Assembly: GCA_016184445.1 (NCBI GenBank)
Contig: JACPCT010000291.1
Coordinates: forward strand, 1-6,254
Reading direction: 5' to 3'
DNA length: 6,254 nucleotides
From: Candidatus Tectimicrobiota bacterium
GTDB lineage: Bacteria > UBA8248
Positions within the stretch are counted from its first letter, which is position 1. The number at the start of each line of letters is the position of its first letter. Positions 1 through 5,635 of the stretch are shown here, piece after piece. Under the pieces are notes generated by a model. That model did not search any database. It saw only the letters and a list, made by a program, of their open reading frames with translations, and was not told the DNA's origin. Both the position numbers and the translations under genes were made by a program.

Positions 1-1
1 C

Positions 2-736
2 ACCGTGACGGCCCGCCTGGGCGCGCTGCGCCGCCAGGGAAAGTCCGACCGGACGCTGCGCCGCCATCTCTCGGCCCTCCGGGCTTTCATCCGCTTCCTG
101 GCGCGGGAGGGGGCGGTGGAGGCCGACTTCACGGCCGACATCGTCCAGTCCGCAGCCTGGAGGCGCCTGCCCAAGACGCTGACGGACGAGGAGGTGGACC
201 GCCTGCTGGCCGCCCCGGACGAGAAGACCCTCGAGAGCCGCCGCGACGGGGCGATGCTGGAGCTCCTCTACGCCACGGGCATGCGGGTGAGTGAGCTGGT
301 GCAGTTGCGCCTGGGGCAGGTCCGCCTCGACGCAGGGTTCTGCCTCGTCCACGGCAAAGGGGAGAAGACCCCCCTCGTCCCTCTGGGGGATGTGGCCCGA
401 AAGCGAGTGGCGGACTACTTGGCGGAAGTGCGGCCCGCCTTCCGGCGTGGAAGACTCTCGGATTACCTTTTTTTGACCCGTCGGGGCGGTCCCATGACCC
501 GGCAAGCTTTCTGGTTTCGCATTAAGATATGGTCGCATATCGCTGAAATAAAATGTGAAGTTAGTCCCCACATGCTGCGTCACAGTTTCGCCACCCACCT
601 CCTCCGCCGGGGGGCGGACTTGCGCGCCCTCCAGGCCCTGCTGGGCCATGCGGACATCTCGACGACTGAGGTCTACACCCAGGTGGACCGGGACGCCCTC
701 CGCAAGATGGTGGACAGGTTTCACCCCCGAGGATAG
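2..736 (+). CDS. xerD: Site-specific tyrosine recombinase, XerD-like (5' end cut by window edge)
   Basis: Tyrosine recombinase of the Xer family, which resolves chromosome dimers at dif by strand exchange through a covalent 3'-phosphotyrosine. Numbering from the GTG at position 5, all expected catalytic residues are present: R94 (TGMRVSEL), K118 (HGKGEK), H189 and R192 (SPHMLRHSFATHLL), H215 (LLGHADISTT) and nucleophile Y224 (EVYTQVD). The C-terminal HPRG ending is typical of the family. MTRQAFWFRIK and GADLRALQ resemble XerD more than XerC, but the assignment within the pair is inferred. The first visible residues match the later part of the N-terminal SAM-like core-binding domain. About 60 residues are therefore missing upstream, the frame is open to the left edge, and the GTG at 5 is probably internal. 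It ends at TAG 734-736, 112 nt before the next gene, and is probably a separate transcription unit. Bases 521-560 are strikingly AT-rich compared with the rest of the gene. Confidence 0.93.
   Translation, partial: TVTARLGALRRQGKSDRTLRRHLSALRAFIRFLAREGAVEADFTADIVQSAAWRRLPKTLTDEEVDRLLAAPDEKTLESRRDGAMLELLYATGMRVSELVQLRLGQVRLDAGFCLVHGKGEKTPLVPLGDVARKRVADYLAEVRPAFRRGRLSDYLFLTRRGGPMTRQAFWFRIKIWSHIAEIKCEVSPHMLRHSFATHLLRRGADLRALQALLGHADISTTEVYTQVDRDALRKMVDRFHPRG
526..541. repeat. Dyad GATATG-N4-CATATC inside the xerD-like gene
   Basis: GATATG (526-531) and CATATC (536-541) form a perfect 6-bp inverted repeat around GTCG. It sits in the AT-rich island of the recombinase gene just upstream of the HxxR catalytic motif. 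The shape resembles a dimeric protein-binding site, but the bases are also coding (Ile-Trp-Ser-His-Ile), so it may be chance. Confidence 0.35.
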
Positions 737-770
737 CGTAAAGTGGGCGAAAATATCCCCTCTAAACCTG

Positions 771-800
771 TTGACGCCCCCCCGGGCGGGAGCGTACGAT
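771..800 (+). promoter_or_regulatory. Candidate sigma70-type promoter for the phoH-to-mutS operon
   Basis: TTGACG (771-776) matches the -35 consensus at five of six bases. TACGAT (795-800) keeps the key T, A, A and T of a -10 box, and the spacing is 18 bp. It lies in the only sizeable gap between the recombinase and the closely spaced downstream genes. The sequence just upstream (747-770) is AT-richer than its surroundings. Transcription would start near 806-808, about 40 nt before the phoH start codon. The call rests on motif match and position only. Confidence 0.5.
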
Positions 801-807
801 CCGGCAC

Positions 808-827
808 CGGTGTGATGTAGGACACCG
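808..827 (+). promoter_or_regulatory. Leader stem-loop at the predicted 5' end of the phoH mRNA
   Basis: CGGTGT (808-813) is perfectly complementary to ACACCG (822-827), giving a 6-bp stem with an 8-nt loop (814-821). The stem begins almost exactly at the start site predicted from the upstream promoter and ends 5 nt before the GAGGAG ribosome binding site. No T-run follows, so it is not a terminator. A 5' stem-loop could protect the mRNA end or modulate ribosome access. A 6-bp stem in GC-rich DNA can also occur by chance. Confidence 0.3.
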
Positions 828-832
828 CGCAC

Positions 833-838
833 GAGGAG
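833..838 (+). promoter_or_regulatory. Ribosome binding site deciding the TTG start of phoH
   Basis: GAGGAG lies 10 nt upstream of the TTG at 849. No ATG or GTG in the phoH frame lies near the conserved N-terminus, so this site supports the TTG start. Confidence 0.6.
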
Positions 839-848
839 CAACCACCTT

Positions 849-1805
849 TTGGCCACACGGACATCCGCCTCCCCTCTCGCAGGACCTGACCGCCTCATCC
901 ACATCATTGGTAACCGGGATGAGTCCCTGCGGGCTGTGGAGAAGGCCTTCGGCGTGAAGGTGCGGGTCACCTCGGAGGGGCTCGCGGCCGAGGGTGAGCC
1001 GGGCCCCGTGGATACCGCCCTCCGCTTCCTGGACGACCTTCTGGTCTGCCTGGAAGAGGGCCTTCGGTTCGACCCGTCCGACGTGGCGACCCTGGTGCGG
1101 GCGGTGACGTCTGAGCCCGGTCTCACCCTGCGGGACCTGGCCGCGGGACGCATCTCGGTTTCCTCGAAGCGGCGCTACATCATTCCCAAGAGCCCGGTCC
1201 AGCGGGACTATCTGGAGGCCATCCGCCAGTGCGACGTGGTCTTCGGCATCGGGCCGGCCGGGACGGGGAAGACCTATCTCGCGATGGCGGCGGCCGTCGC
1301 TGGGCTCCTCCAGAAGGCGTACTCGCGCATCGTTCTGACGCGCCCGGTGGTGGAGGCGGGGGAGAAGCTGGGCTTCCTGCCGGGCGATCTCCAGGAGAAG
1401 GTGAATCCCTATCTTCGCCCTTTGTTCGACGCTTTGAACGACATGGTGGAGTTCGAGCGGGCCGAGCGCCTCATCCAGCGGGGGGAGATCGAGGTGGCGC
1501 CTCTGGCCTACATGCGGGGCCGCTCCCTCAACGACTCCTTCGTCATCCTGGACGAGGCGCAGAACACCACCCCCGAGCAGATGAAGATGTTCCTGACCCG
1601 GCTGGGCTCCGGGAGCAAGGCCGTGGTCACGGGAGACATCACCCAGATCGACCTGCCCGAGTCGGCGGGATGCGGCCTCATACACGTTCACAAGGTGCTG
1701 GCTGAGTTGGCGGAGGTGAGGTTCATCTTCTTCACGGAGCGGGACGTGGTCCGGACCCCGCTGGTGAGGAAGATCGTCTCCGCCTATGAAGCTTATCGGG
1801 TCTGA
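849..1805 (+). CDS. ybeZ: PhoH family ATPase (YbeZ type)
   Basis: A 318-residue cytoplasmic P-loop ATPase of the PhoH family, full length for the YbeZ type. Residues 15-70 form the small N-terminal region typical of this branch (GNRDESLRAVEKAFGVKV). The ATPase core has Walker A GPAGTGKT (135-142; K141), TRPVVEAGEKLGFLPGD (164-180), RGRSLNDSFVILDEAQN with Walker B D235 and E236, and the conserved TGD (261-263). Near the C-terminus VVRTPLV replaces the more usual VVRHPLV. Family members act with YbeY in rRNA and ribosome maturation and stress adaptation, and some have RNA helicase-like activity; that role is inferred here from homology and from ybeY two genes downstream. The start is a TTG with GAGGAG 10 nt upstream. 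It appears to be the first gene of the operon, and pgpH follows after 58 nt with no convincing terminator. Confidence 0.95.
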   Translation: MATRTSASPLAGPDRLIHIIGNRDESLRAVEKAFGVKVRVTSEGLAAEGEPGPVDTALRFLDDLLVCLEEGLRFDPSDVATLVRAVTSEPGLTLRDLAAGRISVSSKRRYIIPKSPVQRDYLEAIRQCDVVFGIGPAGTGKTYLAMAAAVAGLLQKAYSRIVLTRPVVEAGEKLGFLPGDLQEKVNPYLRPLFDALNDMVEFERAERLIQRGEIEVAPLAYMRGRSLNDSFVILDEAQNTTPEQMKMFLTRLGSGSKAVVTGDITQIDLPESAGCGLIHVHKVLAELAEVRFIFFTERDVVRTPLVRKIVSAYEAYRV

Positions 1806-1863
1806 TTCCCTCCCGGACGCCCCGCCGTCCGCCCGCGGATAGGGCCTCCCCGAGGACAACCGC

Positions 1864-4353
1864 TTGATTATGCGCACCGGCACCCAGAAATCGCCCGGAA
1901 AAGCCAAGAACGGCTCCTCCCGGCGCTTCTTCCCGCGCAGCCTGAAGAAGGCGCTGCCCCAGCGCATCCCCGTGGGGGGCGCTTACTTCCCCTGGCTGCT
2001 GGGGATCGCGCTGAGCTTGTTCCTGGCGGCCGTCACGACGACGGGCCTCTACTCCCCCTCGCTCACCTACCGGGTGGGCGACGTTGCGCGCCGGGACATC
2101 AAGGCGCCGCAGGACATGCACGTGCAGGACGCCGCGGCCACCGAGCTCCTGCGGCAGGAGGCCCGGGAGCGCGTCCGCCCGCACTACGATCTCGACACCA
2201 AGTTCGGCGACGAGGTCGAGGGCAAGATCCGCACCTCCTTCGACGCGGTCCAGAAGGCGATTCGGGCGCAGGGCGACGCCCTGCGCAGCGCTTTCCTGGC
2301 CGAGAGGGGCTCCCAGCGGAGCCCCGAGGTCGTCTCGGAGGCCCGGGTGCTGGAAGAGACCTACCGGGCTGCCGCCTTCCTCGCCGCCGAGGAGGCCTTC
2401 GAGCGCACCCTGCAGGGGGCGGTGACGCCCCGCCTCGCCGAATGGATGCGCGGGGAGGCCTATGCCGGCTGGGTCCGCGATGACCTGATCAAGCTGGTCC
2501 GCGCCGCCCTGGCCCCTGTCATCGTGAGCGACAGGCAGCTCTACGAGACCCACATGGCCAAGGGGATCGTCGTCCGCGACATCCGCTCGGGCAGGCGGGC
2601 CACCCTGGACTCATTGGTCCGGCCCATCGAGCTGCGCGCGGTGGAGGGCCTTCTCCGCCAGCGGGCCGGGCAGCTCGGCCTCCAGACGCCCCCCGCGATG
2701 CGGGAGGCGCTCATCGGCTTGGCCTCCAAGCTGGTCCGGCCCACCCTGACCTTCAACAGCCGCGCCACGGTCGAGGCGCAGCAGGAGGAGACCGCCAAGG
2801 TCCAGCCCGTGAGCCAGCTCATCAAGGAAGGGGAGATGATCGTCCGCGAGGGCGAGCGCATCAGCGAGAGCCAGATCGTCAAGCTGAAAAGCCTCGACCG
2901 GAGCGACCGCCAGCGGCACGTCCTCGATAACATGCTGGGCACGGCGGCCGTCTCTTTCCTCCTCCTCGCGCTGTCGTGGGTCTGCGCGCAGCGCTATCTG
3001 CTCAGCATCCTGCGGGGCCCCAAGACCCTCATGCTCTTCGTGATCCTCCTCGCCTCCCAGGCCCTCCTGGTGAAGCTGGGCATCGTGGTGGCCCACAGCC
3101 TGCAGGACGCCTACCGGCAGGTGGCCATCCAGTCGTTCTACTTCATCATCCCCTTCGTCTCGGGCCCGATGCTGGCCGCGCTCCTGCAGGGCCGCTCGGC
3201 CGCCGTGCTGATGGCCGTGATGACGGCGGGCATGACGGCCATGCTCCTCCCCGGCAGCGTGCAGTACAGCCTGGTGGCGCTCGCGGGAGGGATATACGCC
3301 GCCATCCGGTGGAAGAATTACCGCCAGCGCTCCTCGGTCCTCCTCGCCTGCGTGGCGATCGGCCTCATCAACGCCGCTCTCGCCCTGGGCTTCAACATGC
3401 AGGAGGGTTTCTCCGTCGCGATGGCCCGGTGGATGTCCGTCCCCCTGGCCTTCCTGGGCGGGCTGGCCAACGTGATCGCGGTATCCGCCGCCATGCCCCT
3501 GCTGGAGTCCCTCTTCAAGCTCACCACCGACATGCGGCTCCTGGAGCTGACGGATCAGAATCATCCCGTCCTGCGGCAGCTGGTGGTGCGGGCCCCCGGC
3601 ACCTATCATCATAGCCTGATCGTGGGGAACCTGGCCGAGGAGGCCGCCGAGGCCATCAACGCCCACCCGCTGCTCGCCCGTGTCGGCGCCTACTTCCACG
3701 ACATCGGGAAAATCTTCAAACCCGAGTACTTTATCGAGAACCAGGGGCGGGAGAACCGCCACGACCGCCTGACTCCGAACATGAGCGCCCTCATCCTCAT
3801 CAGCCACGTCAAGGAAGGCGCCGAGCTGGGGCGGGAGCACAAGCTGCCCCAGGAAATCATCGACATGATCGCCCAGCACCACGGCACCTCCCTCATCCGC
3901 TACTTCTACGAGAAGGCGAAGTCCGCGAAGGGAGGGGACGAGTGCAGGGAAGAGGCCTTCTGCTATCCCGGCCCCAAGCCCCAGACGCGCGAGGCCGGCA
4001 TCCTCATGCTCGCGGACATCGTAGAGGCCGCTTCCCGCACGCTGCCCGACTCCTCCCCGGGCCGCCTCGCGGCCCTCGTGGAGCGCGCCGTCCAGAGCGC
4101 CTTCGCGGACGGCCAGCTGGACCAGTGCGACTTGACGCTCAAGGACCTGGGCCGGATCCAGGCGGCCTTCCTCCGAGTGCTGGCCGGAATCCACCATCAC
4201 CGGGTAACCTATCCGGGGCAGCCCGCCCCGGAGAAGAAGGGCGCCCCGAATGGCGGTGTCCATCCAAAACCGGCAAAAGCGGGTCCGGCTCGCCTTGCGG
4301 GGTTTACGGCAGCGGGCGGAGGCGGTCCTGGCAAGTCTCCGCTCGGGGCCTGA
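1864..4353 (+). CDS. pgpH: 7TM-HD family phosphohydrolase, PgpH-like cyclic-di-AMP phosphodiesterase
   Basis: An 829-residue integral membrane protein with full 7TMR-HD architecture. A basic N-terminus precedes one membrane helix (about 42-62), then a large extracytoplasmic 7TMR-HDED domain (about 63-350), seven hydrophobic helices (about 357-545) and a cytoplasmic HD domain (about 565-780). HD metal ligands are visible: H583 (GTYHHS), H612 and D613 (FHDIGK), H648 (ISHVKEG), H672 and H673 (QHHGT) and D718 (LADIVEAASRTL). The family hydrolyses cyclic-di-AMP to pApA; substrate is inferred from homology and from the phoH-pgpH-ybeY order. The usual LADSVEAA appears here as LADIVEAA. The conserved domain ends around HHHRVTYP (777-784). 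The remaining 45 residues are Pro/Gly/Ala/Lys-rich, and the last 34 codons overlap ybeY in another frame. The start is TTG with GAGG (1852-1855) 8 nt upstream; ATG at 1870 is an alternative two codons later but 14 nt from that site. Confidence 0.93.
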   Translation: MIMRTGTQKSPGKAKNGSSRRFFPRSLKKALPQRIPVGGAYFPWLLGIALSLFLAAVTTTGLYSPSLTYRVGDVARRDIKAPQDMHVQDAAATELLRQEARERVRPHYDLDTKFGDEVEGKIRTSFDAVQKAIRAQGDALRSAFLAERGSQRSPEVVSEARVLEETYRAAAFLAAEEAFERTLQGAVTPRLAEWMRGEAYAGWVRDDLIKLVRAALAPVIVSDRQLYETHMAKGIVVRDIRSGRRATLDSLVRPIELRAVEGLLRQRAGQLGLQTPPAMREALIGLASKLVRPTLTFNSRATVEAQQEETAKVQPVSQLIKEGEMIVREGERISESQIVKLKSLDRSDRQRHVLDNMLGTAAVSFLLLALSWVCAQRYLLSILRGPKTLMLFVILLASQALLVKLGIVVAHSLQDAYRQVAIQSFYFIIPFVSGPMLAALLQGRSAAVLMAVMTAGMTAMLLPGSVQYSLVALAGGIYAAIRWKNYRQRSSVLLACVAIGLINAALALGFNMQEGFSVAMARWMSVPLAFLGGLANVIAVSAAMPLLESLFKLTTDMRLLELTDQNHPVLRQLVVRAPGTYHHSLIVGNLAEEAAEAINAHPLLARVGAYFHDIGKIFKPEYFIENQGRENRHDRLTPNMSALILISHVKEGAELGREHKLPQEIIDMIAQHHGTSLIRYFYEKAKSAKGGDECREEAFCYPGPKPQTREAGILMLADIVEAASRTLPDSSPGRLAALVERAVQSAFADGQLDQCDLTLKDLGRIQAAFLRVLAGIHHHRVTYPGQPAPEKKGAPNGGVHPKPAKAGPARLAGFTAAGGGGPGKSPLGA

Positions 4354-4717
4354 GTCGGTCGGCGTCGTCCTCGTCAGCGACCGGACGATGCGGCCGCTCA
4401 ACCGCCGCTTCCGCGGCCACGACGAAACCACCGACGTCCTCTCCTTTCCCCTCCGGTGCCCCGCGGGAGGCGGGGGGGAGGAGGGCGCCTATCTGGGCGA
4501 CGTGGTCATCTCGGTCGAGGAAGCCGTCCGCCAAGCCGGGGAAGACGGGGAAACCCTGGCCGAGGCGCTCGATCGGCTCCTCATCCACGGGATCCTCCAC
4601 CTGAAGGGGCACGACCACCACACGCCCCGCGAGGCGGCGCGGATGCGCCGGAAGGAACGCCGGCTCGGCGAGGTGCTCGAAAAAATGCGGCGCCGGGTGC
4701 GCGCCGTCCGGAGGTGA
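4250..4717 (+). CDS. ybeY: Endoribonuclease YbeY (rRNA maturation factor)
   Basis: A 155-residue single-strand-specific metallo-endoribonuclease needed for 16S rRNA 3'-end maturation and 70S ribosome quality control, in the cytoplasm. The metal-binding H-x3-H-x5-H signature is intact: H113, H117 and H123 in HGILHLKGHDH. R55 in the FRGHDETTDVLSFP block corresponds to the conserved catalytic-site arginine. The N-terminus (VSIQNRQKRVRL) and overall length are normal for the family, so translation must start close to the ATG at 4250. That start has GAAGAAGG (4233-4240) 9 nt upstream. It therefore begins 104 nt inside the end of pgpH, in a different frame. This suggests translational coupling or frequent independent initiation. 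The C-terminus is strongly basic (RRRVRAVRR), which would suit RNA binding. The stop is 4 nt before the next gene. Confidence 0.95.
   Translation: MAVSIQNRQKRVRLALRGLRQRAEAVLASLRSGPESVGVVLVSDRTMRPLNRRFRGHDETTDVLSFPLRCPAGGGGEEGAYLGDVVISVEEAVRQAGEDGETLAEALDRLLIHGILHLKGHDHHTPREAARMRRKERRLGEVLEKMRRRVRAVRR
4710..4714 (+). promoter_or_regulatory. Strong ribosome binding site for the GTG start of the HIT gene
   Basis: GGAGG sits inside the last codons of ybeY, 7 nt before the GTG at 4722. It supports that start and indicates coupled translation with ybeY. Confidence 0.7.
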
Positions 4718-4721
4718 GCGG

Positions 4722-5225
4722 GTGGAGCGGCTGTGGGCGCCCTGGCGGCGGGAGTTCGTGGTGAAAGGCGCCTCCTCAGGCGAGGGAAGGAGCGGCGGCT
4801 GCATCTTCTGCGCCCTGCTCGAGGCTGACGACGGGCCGGAGAACCTCATCCTCCACCGGGGCCGCCGCGCCTACGTCGTCCTGAACAAGTACCCCTACTC
4901 GAGCGGCCACCTGATGGTGGTCCCGCTCCGTCACACGGCCGACTTCACCGACCTGCGCGCGGAGGAGGTCGCCGAGATGCTCCTCCTGGCCCAGCGGTGC
5001 GTCGCCGCCCTCCGCGAGCGGATGAGCGCCCATGGGTGCAACGTGGGCTTCAACCTGGGCAAGGCGGCCGGGGCGGGGATCGAGGAACACGTGCACCTCC
5101 ACGTCGTCCCCCGCTGGGAAGGGGACCACAACTTCATGCCCGTGCTGGGAGAGGTAAGGGTCATCCCGGAGGGCTTGCACAGCACGTACGAGACGCTCCG
5201 CCCGGCGTTTCCATTCAGGGGCTGA
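4722..5225 (+). CDS. HIT family hydrolase/phosphorylase, Ap4A phosphorylase-like branch
   Basis: A 167-residue histidine-triad protein. The triad H-phi-H-phi-H-phi-phi is HVHLHVV (H123, H125, H127); by family knowledge the middle His is the nucleophile on the nucleotide alpha-phosphate. The N-terminal LWAPWRREF, the GCIFC cysteine pair (C27, C30), the LNKYPYSSGHLMVVPLRH block (54-71) and VPRWEGDHNFMPVL (129-142) match the branch that includes actinobacterial Ap4A phosphorylase. Likely substrates are diadenosine tetraphosphate or related AMP-linked compounds; the exact reaction cannot be fixed from sequence. C27 and C30, perhaps with nearby His residues, may bind zinc as in some relatives. The protein is cytoplasmic, with no signal peptide or membrane helix. 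It starts at GTG 4 nt after the ybeY stop and is followed 8 nt later by the LapA-like gene, so it is probably co-transcribed with both. Confidence 0.9.
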   Translation: MERLWAPWRREFVVKGASSGEGRSGGCIFCALLEADDGPENLILHRGRRAYVVLNKYPYSSGHLMVVPLRHTADFTDLRAEEVAEMLLLAQRCVAALRERMSAHGCNVGFNLGKAAGAGIEEHVHLHVVPRWEGDHNFMPVLGEVRVIPEGLHSTYETLRPAFPFRG

Positions 5226-5233
5226 CGCGCCGC

Positions 5234-5635
5234 ATGGGAAGCCTGCGCCTCCTCCTCGGGCTCGCCGCCGCCCTCGCCGTGGCGAGCTTCGGGGTCATCA
5301 ACATGGACCCCGTCGCCATCGCCTACTACAAGGGCGTGCTCCGCCTGCCGCTCTTCTACGTCCTCCTGGCGGCATTCGCGGCGGGCTTCCTGCTCGCCTG
5401 GCTGGGGGGGCTGTTCGACCGCATCCGCTTCCGCCACGAGGCGCGGGCGCTGCGCCGCCAGGCGCGGACCCTCGAGACCGATCTGGCGCGGGCCCGCGAG
5501 CAGAGCGGCCGCCTCCTCGCCGCCTCGAACCCGCCCGCCGGGGAGCCGCAGGCCCCCTCCTCCGCCCCTCCGCCCCCGGCGGGACAGCCCGCCCGTCCCG
5601 TCCAAGAGGAAGGCAAGGATGGCCCCCCGGCCTAA
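5234..5635 (+). CDS. LapA family (DUF1049) small inner-membrane protein
   Basis: A 133-residue protein with two hydrophobic helices (about 3-22 and 38-60). These are separated by the short INMDPVAIAYYKGVLRLPL segment typical of LapA/DUF1049 proteins, in which an N-x-x-P-V-like turn follows helix 1. A charged, heptad-like Arg/Glu/Ala helix (about 62-95) should form a cytoplasmic coiled coil. The tail (99-133) is Pro/Ala-rich and probably disordered. In enteric bacteria LapA works with LapB in controlling lipopolysaccharide synthesis; no lapB is visible here, so that role is not established. The ATG at 5234 is chosen because helix 1 begins right after it. AGGGG (5217-5221) is 12 nt upstream, slightly far. 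Its frame is also open further upstream, but that stretch is a shadow of the HIT gene. The last 17 nt overlap the start of mutS. Confidence 0.82.
   Translation: MGSLRLLLGLAAALAVASFGVINMDPVAIAYYKGVLRLPLFYVLLAAFAAGFLLAWLGGLFDRIRFRHEARALRRQARTLETDLARAREQSGRLLAASNPPAGEPQAPSSAPPPPAGQPARPVQEEGKDGPPA
5605..5613 (+). promoter_or_regulatory. Ribosome binding site for mutS, inside the LapA-like gene
   Basis: AGAGGAAGG lies 5 nt before the ATG at 5619. It is a strong site and favours this start over the ATG at 5718, which has no comparable motif upstream. Confidence 0.65.

Noticed and set aside
530..561. Partial resemblance to a dif site (CGCATA, then an ATGT-containing half) within the recombinase gene.
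   Set aside because: The half-sites match the E. coli dif arms at only about 7 of 11 positions each, and the central spacer would be 10 bp instead of 6. The dyad present has the opposite orientation to dif arms.
737..848. Intrinsic terminator for xerD or a small RNA gene in the gap.
   Set aside because: No GC stem followed by a T-run is present, and the only stem-loop lies in the phoH leader. The region is better explained as promoter plus leader.
1814..1831. CGGACG/CGTCCG inverted repeat between phoH and pgpH as a terminator.
   Set aside because: Only a 6-bp stem with a C-rich loop and no T-run. The gap is 58 nt and the genes are conserved operon partners, so termination here is unlikely.
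762..1967. A 401-codon minus-strand open frame opposite phoH.
   Set aside because: Mirror frame of a conserved PhoH coding region, with low-complexity Arg/Gly/Leu/His composition and no recognisable domain.
2976..3614. A 212-codon plus-strand open frame inside pgpH.
   Set aside because: An out-of-frame shadow of the transmembrane region, rich in Pro/Gly/Arg/His, with no motif and no ribosome site noted.
2611..4431. A 606-codon open frame on the minus strand opposite pgpH.
   Set aside because: It lies antisense to a clearly recognisable gene. Its His/Gly/Glu/Asp/Arg-rich composition is what the reverse complement of GC-rich codons gives, and no family motif is visible.
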